A stretch of 20,791 nt of DNA, taken from positions 1 through 20,791 of IMG/VR virus record IMGVR_UViG_3300037264_004672. One strand, 5' to 3'. The notes under the pieces were generated by a model that had not been told where the DNA came from, made no database searches, and saw only the letters and a program-made list of their open reading frames with translations. A program made the position numbers and the translations under genes. Within the stretch, counting starts at the first letter, position 1, and each line of letters starts with the position of its first letter. The DNA comes from a virus. Of this stretch, positions 13,851 to 20,156 are shown piece after piece.

Positions 13851-15283
13851 TGCTGCGCACGCTCAAGGCGGCAGGGCTCGCCGTAACGGCGATGGTCTTG
13901 CTCGGGGCCACGAACCCGCGGCAGCCGGGCTTCGTCGGCACCGCCAATGCGGATCTCAACTTCGGCGGCCTCTACGACGTTATCGACCTCCTGATGCTCG
14001 ACTTCTCGCCGCAGACCATCGTGGCGGATGATGCGACGCCGGACGTGTCGGGCGGCTCGTACTTCGTCACCAGCGCCAACACCGGCGCGACGGCCATCAC
14101 GGACCTCGATACGCCCCGCGTCGGCCAGTTCGTGATGCTGTGTGGTGGGAGCAATACCAACAGCACGACCATTGCCGACAGCGGGAACTTCGCCCTCAAC
14201 GGCGCGCTCACCCTCTCGCTCGACGTGTGCGTGATCCTGTTTGCGCAGGCGGACAACGACTACGTGGAGTTCACGAGGAACAATGCCGGCGGCTGGGTTG
14301 GGACGGCGACGAGCGACCTCGATATGGCCGCGTATAACATCACTGGTCTCGGTGCAATCGACACCAACGCGGGCCAGGTCACCATCACGGAAGCCGTTGC
14401 CGCCGCTGGCCTTAACGGCGTGTGTATTGGCGACATCGTTCAGTGTGACGGCGACCGCTCAGTAAACATCGGGTTTGCTATTGATGACAACAACTTTGAT
14501 GAAACGGTGTCCATTGGCGATGCGTCTACTGTTACCGGCGCCGCCGGTATTTCTATCGGAGACGCTGCAACGACAGTAACGGGCATTGCGATTGGAGACG
14601 ATGCGAGCAGTACGTCGGGGGTGGCAGTAGGCGACGGGGCGGTTTCGAGCGGTGCCAATAGTCACAACACCGCAGTTGGCTCCAGCACGAGTGCAACAGC
14701 AACGGCGGCTTGTGTCGCCATTGGGAATGGGGCTGGTTGCAGCGCGACTGACTGCGTTTCTCTGGGCGAAGGGTCTACGTGCACCCAAACGCAGGCTATC
14801 TCGATAGGCAGCGACTCAACCACGGGACAGCCTGGCTGCATCGCCATTGGCGACAATTCTACCACCAGTACATTCACTAAGTGCGTAGCCTTTGGCATCG
14901 GCGCCACCTGTGCCGCCAACAATGACTTTCAGCTAGGCACCTCAACCGATGTGCTCAACCTGAAGAGCTACGGCTTGGTCTCCATTGGCCGTAACGCAAC
15001 CATCACTGTTGACGGGGCGACCACATTCGTCGTCGCATCCGGGTACGCGACTCTTGCCTGCACCGGCGCCGAGACACTCATCACGGCCACGGCCGGCTCG
15101 CTAGGGTCGGTCTTGGTGCTCGCCAGCACGGATACCGAGTGCACGCTGCAGGACGACGACACCCCGGAGGTGAACGAGTTCAATCTCCTCGGCACTGGCG
15201 ACGACACAGGTGCCGCTAACAAGCACCTCACCTTCATTCATGACGGCAGCGCATGGCAGCAGACCGCCGAGTCGGACAACTAA
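13850..15283 (+). CDS. YadA/Hep_Hag-like repeat protein with N-terminal signal
   Basis: Starts on the last base of the preceding stop. The N-terminus (MLRTLKAAGLAVTAMVLLGAT) looks like a signal peptide or anchor. Residues about 60-150 form a fibre-type beta domain. Residues about 204-350 contain some eleven short units of the form xxIGxxA (VNIGFA, VSIGDA, IAIGDD, VAIGNG, ISIGSD, IAIGDN), the collagen-like spacing of YadA/trimeric autotransporter heads, which fold as trimeric beta-rolls. A second beta domain (about 385-470) ends in FIHDGSAWQ. The usual C-terminal membrane anchor of trimeric autotransporters is absent. It is best read as an adhesin or receptor-binding fibre. Codon use in the repeat block is less GC-biased than in neighbours. 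Confidence 0.8.
   Translation: MLRTLKAAGLAVTAMVLLGATNPRQPGFVGTANADLNFGGLYDVIDLLMLDFSPQTIVADDATPDVSGGSYFVTSANTGATAITDLDTPRVGQFVMLCGGSNTNSTTIADSGNFALNGALTLSLDVCVILFAQADNDYVEFTRNNAGGWVGTATSDLDMAAYNITGLGAIDTNAGQVTITEAVAAAGLNGVCIGDIVQCDGDRSVNIGFAIDDNNFDETVSIGDASTVTGAAGISIGDAATTVTGIAIGDDASSTSGVAVGDGAVSSGANSHNTAVGSSTSATATAACVAIGNGAGCSATDCVSLGEGSTCTQTQAISIGSDSTTGQPGCIAIGDNSTTSTFTKCVAFGIGATCAANNDFQLGTSTDVLNLKSYGLVSIGRNATITVDGATTFVVASGYATLACTGAETLITATAGSLGSVLVLASTDTECTLQDDDTPEVNEFNLLGTGDDTGAANKHLTFIHDGSAWQQTAESDN
14459..14899 (+). repeat. YadA-head-like repeat block
   Basis: Degenerate repeats of about 13-18 codons marked by I/V-G dyads. By eye, third-position A and T are commoner than in neighbouring genes (ATT, GTA, TCT, GAT codons), hinting at separate origin. 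Confidence 0.7.
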
Positions 15284-15477
15284 TGCGTCTCGCCCCCCTC
15301 ATCCTCGCGCTCTCGGGCTGCGCCACGTGGGCGCCATCGCCTGAAACGGTCGTGGCGTATCGCGATGCGTGCCGGGGGGCGTTCGCGTTCGGCATCAAGC
15401 AGCCCTACTCCGGCGACGGGTCCCACTTCCACATGCAGTGCATGCCGACATCGGCGCCGGCCGGGTACCGCGAATGA
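15283..15477 (+). CDS. Small lipoprotein, 64 aa (outer spanin candidate)
   Basis: ATG shares its A with the preceding TAA. The signal is MRLAPLILALSGC, with lipobox LSGC and lipidated C13, giving a mature chain of about 50 residues. The mature part has prolines at its start and end and two more cysteines. Small outer-membrane lipoproteins of this size next to lysis genes often act as outer spanins (Rz1-type), which would fuse inner and outer membranes. It is not strongly proline-rich, so that is an inference from context only. It overlaps the next gene by four bases. Confidence 0.7.
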   Translation: MRLAPLILALSGCATWAPSPETVVAYRDACRGAFAFGIKQPYSGDGSHFHMQCMPTSAPAGYRE

Positions 15478-15794
15478 TGCGCCTCGTTGGCTACGTGACT
15501 GCGTTCCTCTTCGGCGGCATGGTTGGCGCTAACTGTCCCGCCCACGCCGCTACCAGCGCCAACGCGCCCGCCGTAGTCACGTTCACTGCGACCATCGTTG
15601 CGCAAGAGCGCCTCGCCATCACCACCCACGACCTCGGCAACGGCGTGTGGTCCATCGTCGGCACGCACAACGACGAGCGGCCGGTAGAGATGCTGGCCAT
15701 GGCCGGCGACTTCGTGGAGTTCGACGCGACGGGTAGCGCGATGGTGGCGGTGCGGCGGTATCAGTGGGCGGGTGAGGCGGTGGCGCTGCGATGA
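15474..15794 (+). CDS. Sec-exported small protein, 106 aa
   Basis: The start is the first of two consecutive ATGs, overlapping the previous stop (ATGA). A signal peptide runs to about residue 25 (LVGYVTAFLFGGMVGA, then CPAHA-A cleavage). The mature part of about 80 residues is beta-rich (VVTFTATIVAQERLAI, GVWSIVGTHNDERPV). No coiled coil is present, so it does not look like an inner spanin. It overlaps the next gene by four bases. Function unknown. Confidence 0.7.
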   Translation: MMRLVGYVTAFLFGGMVGANCPAHAATSANAPAVVTFTATIVAQERLAITTHDLGNGVWSIVGTHNDERPVEMLAMAGDFVEFDATGSAMVAVRRYQWAGEAVALR

Positions 15795-16138
15795 TGCCCC
15801 TCCTCGACATCGTGCTTGCACAGGCTCAAGGCATGCCCCAGACCGGCAACGCCAAGCTCGACGCGCTCATGTACATGGGCGGCGCGGTCCTGAGCTTCAT
15901 GGGCCTCCGCGAAGCCAACTACATCCGCACGCAGATGAAGGCGAAGAAGAACGGCCACAACGGCGAGGGACTCGACCGCATGGGCCACGCCATCGAGAAG
16001 CTTTCGACCGCCATCGAGCGCCTCGCCGACTTCAGCCACGAGCAGCGCCGGGAAGAGCGCCAGGCCCACGGGCGTATCGAGGTCAAGGTCAACGACGTTG
16101 TCGACGAGCTACGCGCCGCCCGGCGCACGGGAGGCTGA
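15791..16138 (+). CDS. Membrane/coiled-coil protein of the lysis region
   Basis: 115 aa. A hydrophobic N-terminal stretch (PLLDIVLAQAQ) and one likely membrane span around residues 26-42 (DALMYMGGAVLSFMG) are followed by a charged helix to the end. Heptad-like LDRMGHAIEKLSTAIERL and a second helical run lie there. The architecture (one span, long cytoplasmic or periplasmic coiled coil) resembles XhlA-type lysis accessories or an inner-membrane spanin. The orientation cannot be fixed. It sits four bases before the holin-like gene. Confidence 0.65.
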   Translation: MMPLLDIVLAQAQGMPQTGNAKLDALMYMGGAVLSFMGLREANYIRTQMKAKKNGHNGEGLDRMGHAIEKLSTAIERLADFSHEQRREERQAHGRIEVKVNDVVDELRAARRTGG

Positions 16139-16141
16139 GTC

Positions 16142-16393
16142 ATGCAGAAGTCCACAGGCAAGTCCGAGATCGCCCTCGCCGCCGGCATCGCGCTCGCGGT
16201 CATCCCCTTGGCGATGGACTACATCCCCAAAGACAGCGCGTGGGTGCCGGTGCTCGGTGCTCTCCTCGCCATCGCCACCTACATCGGCGGGCGCCAGCTT
16301 CGTCTCGGCGCCGAAGCCAAGGCCAACGCAGTGATCGAAGCGGCCAAGGCGGCGCCCTCTGCAAACCCTTCCAAGCCATCGACCTCGGGCTGA
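16142..16393 (+). CDS. Holin-like protein, two membrane spans
   Basis: An 83-aa protein preceded by GGGAGG about eight bases before the ATG. Two hydrophobic segments at about 9-25 (EIALAAGIALAVIPLA) and 34-50 (WVPVLGALLAIATYIGG) are separated by a short charged turn (DYIPKDSA). A hydrophilic, positively charged C-terminal tail follows. This is the class II holin plan, and the amidase follows about 1.1 kb later. A holin would make the inner-membrane lesion that releases or activates the endolysin. No sequence homology is claimed. Confidence 0.7.
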   Translation: MQKSTGKSEIALAAGIALAVIPLAMDYIPKDSAWVPVLGALLAIATYIGGRQLRLGAEAKANAVIEAAKAAPSANPSKPSTSG

Positions 16394-16410
16394 GCAAGGC
16401 TGGTGAACTC

Positions 16411-16593
16411 ATGCCCGGTGGCGGTGGCTTGGACCTCGGTATCTTCGCCAACCGCGAGAGCGCGGTGGCGCGTGCTGAGTACCTCCACCGCGTGAACAAG
16501 GCGTGGGCGCTGTACGGGGCGGGGCAGGTTGAGACGTCGGCGGCGGGTGGGCTCGATTGGTCGGCGGTGGCCGGTGTCAGGGGGCGATGGTGA
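16411..16593 (+). CDS. Hypothetical small protein, 60 aa
   Basis: ATG 17 bases after the holin stop with no strong Shine-Dalgarno. The frame is open further upstream but that part overlaps the holin. The peptide begins with a Gly-rich stretch, then a helix (NRESAVARAEYLHRVNKAW). It then has a strand pair (ALYGAGQVE, DWSAVAGVRGRW) ending in an aromatic residue, reminiscent of a short amphipathic beta segment. No family is known to me. The stop overlaps the start of the peptidase-like gene. Confidence 0.5.
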   Translation: MPGGGGLDLGIFANRESAVARAEYLHRVNKAWALYGAGQVETSAAGGLDWSAVAGVRGRW

Positions 16594-17405
16594 GCACGAT
16601 CATCAGCGAACTCAGGGTCAGGCGCGAGCTCCGGGAGTCGGGCGCGCGCCTGGTCCCCAAGGACAACGACATCCTCATGTGGATGATCGGGTTCATCCTC
16701 CCCGATCCGTTCATGACTCGGTTTTGGACCACCTACCGCCTGCCGTTCATGCGCGCCCGGATCTGCTATCCGCCCTCAGTTCGCTACCCCGGAGATCATT
16801 GGGGCATCATCGACCACGAGCTTGTCCACGTGAAACAGTTCGCGCCGCCGTGGGGACCTCTGTGGGTGCTCATTCTCGCGACGCTGTTGCCCCTTCCTGC
16901 TCTTTTCAGCGGCCGGTGGTACATCGAGCGCCGAGCGTACCTGAAAGACATCCTAGCGGGCCGCAGGACTATCGACGACTGCGTGCGCACGCTTTGGGCC
17001 GGCTACGGGATGCCGTGGCCGAAGTCGTGGATGAAGGCGTGGTTCACCCGTGAGGTCGACCTTGCTGGCGCTCCTCCTCGGCGTGCTCACCTGGATCGTG
17101 CTCGGGATCGCCGTCCTCCTCCGGAGGCTCATCCGATGAAGAGCCTCGTGTTCTTCATCGTGAGCGGTTGCGGCCACATCCCGGGCACCGACGTAGCGAT
17201 ACCGCCGGAGTGGCACAACGGCGGCCGGCTCGCCGCCTGCTACCCGAACGAGGGGCGGCACAAGGCGATCTGCCTCTACGCGGGCCCCGCGTCGCTCGTG
17301 GCCTGGTGCACGTTCGACGGAGGCCGGCGCTGGGAGGCCTGCAAGAACGAGGACGTGATGCCGTCGGCACAGCACCCGGGGCACGACACCGGTGGGTCGA
17401 TATGA
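16587..17405 (+). CDS. Putative zinc metallopeptidase (HELVH), frame lacks own stop
   Basis: The start is ATG 16587 (a GTG directly follows), overlapping the previous stop. The recognisable protein is residues 1 to about 155. It has a helical start, then HELVHVKQF with the HExxH zinc motif (H77, E78, H81). A hydrophobic span (about 91-108) follows, then a helix IERRAYLKDI whose E114 could be the third ligand. Such HExxH proteins occur in phages without known substrate. After WFTREV near 17057 the frame carries 29 codons that look like an out-of-frame shadow of a membrane ORF. It then enters the lipoprotein gene at 17136, ending at 17405. Either a stop was lost, a frameshift occurred, or the fusion is genuine. 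Confidence 0.6.
   Translation: MVSTIISELRVRRELRESGARLVPKDNDILMWMIGFILPDPFMTRFWTTYRLPFMRARICYPPSVRYPGDHWGIIDHELVHVKQFAPPWGPLWVLILATLLPLPALFSGRWYIERRAYLKDILAGRRTIDDCVRTLWAGYGMPWPKSWMKAWFTREVDLAGAPPRRAHLDRARDRRPPPEAHPMKSLVFFIVSGCGHIPGTDVAIPPEWHNGGRLAACYPNEGRHKAICLYAGPASLVAWCTFDGGRRWEACKNEDVMPSAQHPGHDTGGSI
17050..17139 (+). CDS. Micro-ORF, 29-aa membrane peptide nested in +1 frame
   Basis: GTG at 17050 with a hydrophobic product: RSTLLALLLGVLTWIVLG then basic RRLIR, a clear single span. Its TGA overlaps the ATG of the lipoprotein gene (ATGA). A TGA at 17051-17053 would form a GTGA overlap if the upstream peptidase ended there, but the peptidase is not in that frame. It could be a separate peptide or the natural C-terminal anchor of the peptidase after a frameshift. 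Confidence 0.4.
   Translation: MRSTLLALLLGVLTWIVLGIAVLLRRLIR
17123..17127 (+). promoter_or_regulatory. Perfect Shine-Dalgarno inside the fused frame
   Basis: GGAGG with eight bases to ATG 17136. It argues that the lipoprotein is initiated independently rather than made only as the tail of the 272-codon frame. Confidence 0.7.
17136..17405 (+). CDS. Small lipoprotein, 89 aa (internal start)
   Basis: The product begins MKSLVFFIVSGC, with lipobox VSGC and C12 as the lipidated cysteine; the hydrophobic region is short. The mature chain has four cysteines (C35, C47, C58, C69) suited to periplasmic disulphides. It has no spanin-like proline richness. It shares the peptidase frame but has its own strong Shine-Dalgarno and an ATGA overlap with the micro-ORF stop. 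Could be an outer-membrane lysis accessory; this is inference from place. Confidence 0.55.
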   Translation: MKSLVFFIVSGCGHIPGTDVAIPPEWHNGGRLAACYPNEGRHKAICLYAGPASLVAWCTFDGGRRWEACKNEDVMPSAQHPGHDTGGSI

Positions 17406-17506
17406 TCTTCGGCCTCTTCTACGTGCTGCTCGCCGGCATGCGCGCCGAGGTGGTGGACCACTACACGGCGCCACCGCGGCCGAACCGGTACGAGGCTCGG
17501 CCATGA
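17402..17506 (+). CDS. Micro-ORF, 34 aa, hydrophobic N-terminus
   Basis: ATG overlaps the previous TGA and its own TGA overlaps the amidase ATG, so it fills the gap exactly. The peptide starts MIFGLFYVLLAGM, a short hydrophobic segment, followed by a proline-rich tail APPRPNRYEARP. The small size, hydrophobic start and Pro-rich tail are weakly like spanin partners, but no lipobox cysteine is present. Real coding status is uncertain. Confidence 0.45.
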   Translation: MIFGLFYVLLAGMRAEVVDHYTAPPRPNRYEARP

Positions 17507-18210
17507 CCCGCCCGATCATCTTCATCGACCCGGGTCACGGCGGCAGCAAGCTCGGGATCACGCACCCGCCCATGCCGACATCTACGGGCGGCAGCCCAGA
17601 AGAGTTGAACGCCCACGCGCTGGCCATGGGGGCATGGCGGCGGGTGGCCCTGTGCGAGAAGGACATCGCCCTGGACCTCGGGCTCGAGCTCCGCCACGCC
17701 ATCAAGCAACTCGAGTGGCCCGTCATCGTCGAGATGACCCGCGAGGTCGATGTCGAAGTAGCGAACAGCACCCGCGGCGACATGGCGCGCGGCCTATGCT
17801 CCTCGCTGGTGCTCTCCATCCACGCGAACGGCCACACCAACCCGGCCTACTCCGGCATGATCACCTTCGGCCGCGTGAACGACGAGCTCGGGTGCTCGGT
17901 GGCGCGCACCATCACCTCGAACGCCCCGGCAGCCTTCAGGCGCCACGGTAACGCCTTCTTCTCGTGCGACCCCCTGAGGGTGGCGACCGACGAGGCGCAC
18001 AAATGGCTGGTCGACGCGAGCGCGGTGGTGCACCGCTTCAAGCCGATCCCCACCGCGCTCGTCGAGGTCTTCCACATGACCAACGACGACGATCGGGCGG
18101 AGATCAGCAACCAGGCCATCCGCAAAGGCGTCATCAACTCGCTGCTCCTCGGTGTCGAGCACGGGCTCGTGATGATGGGCCTCGGAAGTCCGTGGGTGAC
18201 CCATGGCTAG
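17503..18210 (+). CDS. Endolysin, N-acetylmuramoyl-L-alanine amidase (Amidase_3)
   Basis: Zinc amidase that cleaves the bond between muramic acid and L-alanine in peptidoglycan. The true start is ATG 17503, overlapping the previous stop; the upstream open frame is shadow. The motifs of the AmiC/CwlV family are in order: IDPGHGG with H12, CEKDIALDLG with E52, SIHANG with H107 and a final VEVFHMTN with E188. These match the zinc ligands and catalytic glutamate. It is 235 aa, a single catalytic domain without obvious cell-wall-binding repeats or signal peptide. Release therefore likely depends on the holin-like protein at 16142-16393. Confidence 0.92.
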   Translation: MTRPIIFIDPGHGGSKLGITHPPMPTSTGGSPEELNAHALAMGAWRRVALCEKDIALDLGLELRHAIKQLEWPVIVEMTREVDVEVANSTRGDMARGLCSSLVLSIHANGHTNPAYSGMITFGRVNDELGCSVARTITSNAPAAFRRHGNAFFSCDPLRVATDEAHKWLVDASAVVHRFKPIPTALVEVFHMTNDDDRAEISNQAIRKGVINSLLLGVEHGLVMMGLGSPWVTHG

Positions 18211-18820
18211 GGTCGATTCCACCGGCAAGATCGACTGGCTCGTCTCAAAGCCGCTGGCGCAGCCGATCGCCTGCGACTCGTTCACCATCGGCGATGGGCA
18301 GTACGGCAGGCTGTGGGAGAGGATGACTCTCGCCGGCACGAACCGCATGACCACCAACGGCAGCGGGCGCTTGGTGATCGATGGGGCGGCCATCCCCGCG
18401 ACCGGTAGCGGGTTCTACGCCACGCGATTGGCTGGCACGGTCACTATGACAAACCTCCTGTACACAACGGTCACTTTCGACACCGAGATGTACGACTCGG
18501 ATGGGTGTTGGGACGGGACAACGTACGTCGCACCAGGCGCCGGGCTCTACATGTTCACGGGCCGAGCAGGCGTCGACAACATCGACGATGCCGAGCGTGT
18601 TGACGTCGCACTGTATGTCAACAACGAAGTCCGCGCTTACGCCATGCATGGCTTTGCGGTGACGACCGCCAACCAGAACATCTACGGATCAATCGCCGCG
18701 GTCCTCTATCTGTCGGGCGGTGACGCCGTGACCCTGCGACTGCGTCAGGCCGAGGGTGCCGACCAGAGCCTTAACGTCGGGCTGGCTCACTGCTGGTTTT
18801 CGTGCGCGAGGTTCCGGTAA
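18203..18820 (+). CDS. C1q/TNF-like jelly-roll protein, probable receptor binding
   Basis: A 205-aa protein overlapping the amidase by eight bases. After an N-terminal region of about 70 residues, a beta-rich domain runs to the C-terminus. It contains FYATRLAGTVTM, AGLYMFTGRAGV, RVDVALYVNNEVR and VLYLSGGDAVTLRLRQ, the order of strands and the YxF turn seen in C1q-like domains of phage tip proteins. Such domains trimerise and bind host surface. No signal peptide is present, unlike the adhesin-like genes upstream. Fold is inferred by eye. Confidence 0.65.
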   Translation: MARVDSTGKIDWLVSKPLAQPIACDSFTIGDGQYGRLWERMTLAGTNRMTTNGSGRLVIDGAAIPATGSGFYATRLAGTVTMTNLLYTTVTFDTEMYDSDGCWDGTTYVAPGAGLYMFTGRAGVDNIDDAERVDVALYVNNEVRAYAMHGFAVTTANQNIYGSIAAVLYLSGGDAVTLRLRQAEGADQSLNVGLAHCWFSCARFR

Positions 18821-19446
18821 TGGGCGACTGGCTCTCGGCAAATCAGGTCGCGCCGCCAACGCCGGCGTCCGGCTACAACATTCTCTACCCGAGCTCCGTC
18901 GATAAGCTCTGGCACGCATTCAATGACACCGGGAACAACGGGGCGCTGCTGCCCAGTATGGGCATGTTTTCCGCGGCCGACTTCACCGGCACCAACGTCA
19001 ACACGGCCCAACCGATCTTCGACACAAGCCTCGACGTGATCACGGTAGTCGGCAGCACGACCTACCTCATGGAGGGGGCGTTTCACATCCACACAACGGG
19101 GACGACCTCGCACACGCTGGGGCTCCTGTTCGGCGGGACGGCCACGCTTACGAGCATCGGTTACTGGGCAGATGCAACCAACGTCGCCACGGAGATCCTT
19201 GGCGCGGTGAGCAGGATCCACTCTGCGGTGGCTACCGTAATCGTAGTCTCGTCCGCCCTGGCGTCTGCGACCCATCACTCGATCCACCTCAAGGGCATCG
19301 TCCGCATCAACGCCGCCGGCACATTCATTCCGCAATACCAGTGGAGCGCGGCGCCGGGCGTGGCGGGCGTAACCCTCGCCAACGGATACTTCATGATGAA
19401 GCCGATCGGGATCAACACCATGACCATCCTCGGGCCGGTGGCCTAA
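18820..19446 (+). CDS. Probable appendage/tip structural protein, 208 aa
   Basis: ATG shares its A with the previous TAA. The sequence is beta-rich with many Thr, Ser and Gly (SLDVITVVGSTTYLMEG, SHTLGLLFGG) and ends MTILGPVA. No membrane or signal segment is visible. Composition and neighbours fit a second jelly-roll-like virion protein, perhaps a partner of the gene before. No named family can be assigned. Confidence 0.65.
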   Translation: MGDWLSANQVAPPTPASGYNILYPSSVDKLWHAFNDTGNNGALLPSMGMFSAADFTGTNVNTAQPIFDTSLDVITVVGSTTYLMEGAFHIHTTGTTSHTLGLLFGGTATLTSIGYWADATNVATEILGAVSRIHSAVATVIVVSSALASATHHSIHLKGIVRINAAGTFIPQYQWSAAPGVAGVTLANGYFMMKPIGINTMTILGPVA

Positions 19447-20156
19447 TGGCCTTCGAGAACCGCTCCATGGCGCGCCAGCGGGTGCGCTACGACAACGCCA
19501 ACGATGAATTGCCGCTGGTGTACCAGCTTGACGTGAACGGCGAGAAGGTCACGCCCACGAGCGCCACCATCGCCATCTACAAGAACGGCGAAACCACCGC
19601 GTCGCAGTCGGCCACGGCGATGACCGTCTCGGGCACGCTCATGACCTACGTGCTCGACACGTCAACCGAGACCACCTGGACCAAGGGCGCCTACCGCGCC
19701 GACGTGGTCGTCACCTACAGTTCGAAGACCTACGAGAAGCACTTCTTCTTTGACATCGTCCCGTACGTCTTCGACGCGAACATCGGCTTCGACCAGCTCG
19801 TGGCGCTCGACGACGGGCTGCGGGGCATGACCTGGGACAACGACTCGAGCTTCAAGCAGCTCATCGTTGCGGCCCAGGACTCGCTGAAGGTGAAGATCGA
19901 GGCCAAGGTCGTGAAGGACAAGAAGCTGGTCCAGGACATGGTGATCGACAACTCGGCGCTCTCGGTGGCGTATCGCTTCTACATCCTCGGACGTATCTGG
20001 CGCGCCAAGGGCAACGAGGAGCGGGCTGGCACCTACTTCGAGGAGTTCTCCGAGCTCTTCGAGGCACTGCTCTCGACCATCAAGTACGACTCCGGCCTCG
20101 GCGGCACAGAACCGACCGAGACCGGGGGCATCCAAGAAACGCAGTTCGTCACCTGA
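19446..20156 (+). CDS. Two-domain head-tail connector-like protein, 236 aa
   Basis: The true start is ATG 19446, overlapping the preceding stop. Residues about 20-105 are an Ig-like beta domain (VNGEKVTPTSATIAIYKNG, YRADVVVTYSSKTYEKHFFF), similar in style to N-terminal domains of some baseplate proteins. Residues about 113-212 form a helical domain (SFKQLIVAAQDSLKVKI, YRFYILGRIWRAKG, YFEEFSELFEALLSTI) like gp6-type head-tail connectors. The fusion of a beta domain to a connector helix bundle is uncommon to my knowledge. The C-terminal 25 residues are Gly/Thr-rich and acidic. Confidence 0.6.
   Translation: MAFENRSMARQRVRYDNANDELPLVYQLDVNGEKVTPTSATIAIYKNGETTASQSATAMTVSGTLMTYVLDTSTETTWTKGAYRADVVVTYSSKTYEKHFFFDIVPYVFDANIGFDQLVALDDGLRGMTWDNDSSFKQLIVAAQDSLKVKIEAKVVKDKKLVQDMVIDNSALSVAYRFYILGRIWRAKGNEERAGTYFEEFSELFEALLSTIKYDSGLGGTEPTETGGIQETQFVT

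Noticed and set aside
14459-14899. Possible CRISPR or tandem DNA repeat
   Set aside because: The periodicity is at protein level with degenerate DNA, no constant repeats or spacers.
13305-15283. Idea that the adhesin-like genes form a complete two-partner or trimeric autotransporter secretion system
   Set aside because: No beta-barrel translocator or C-terminal YadA anchor is present in the window.
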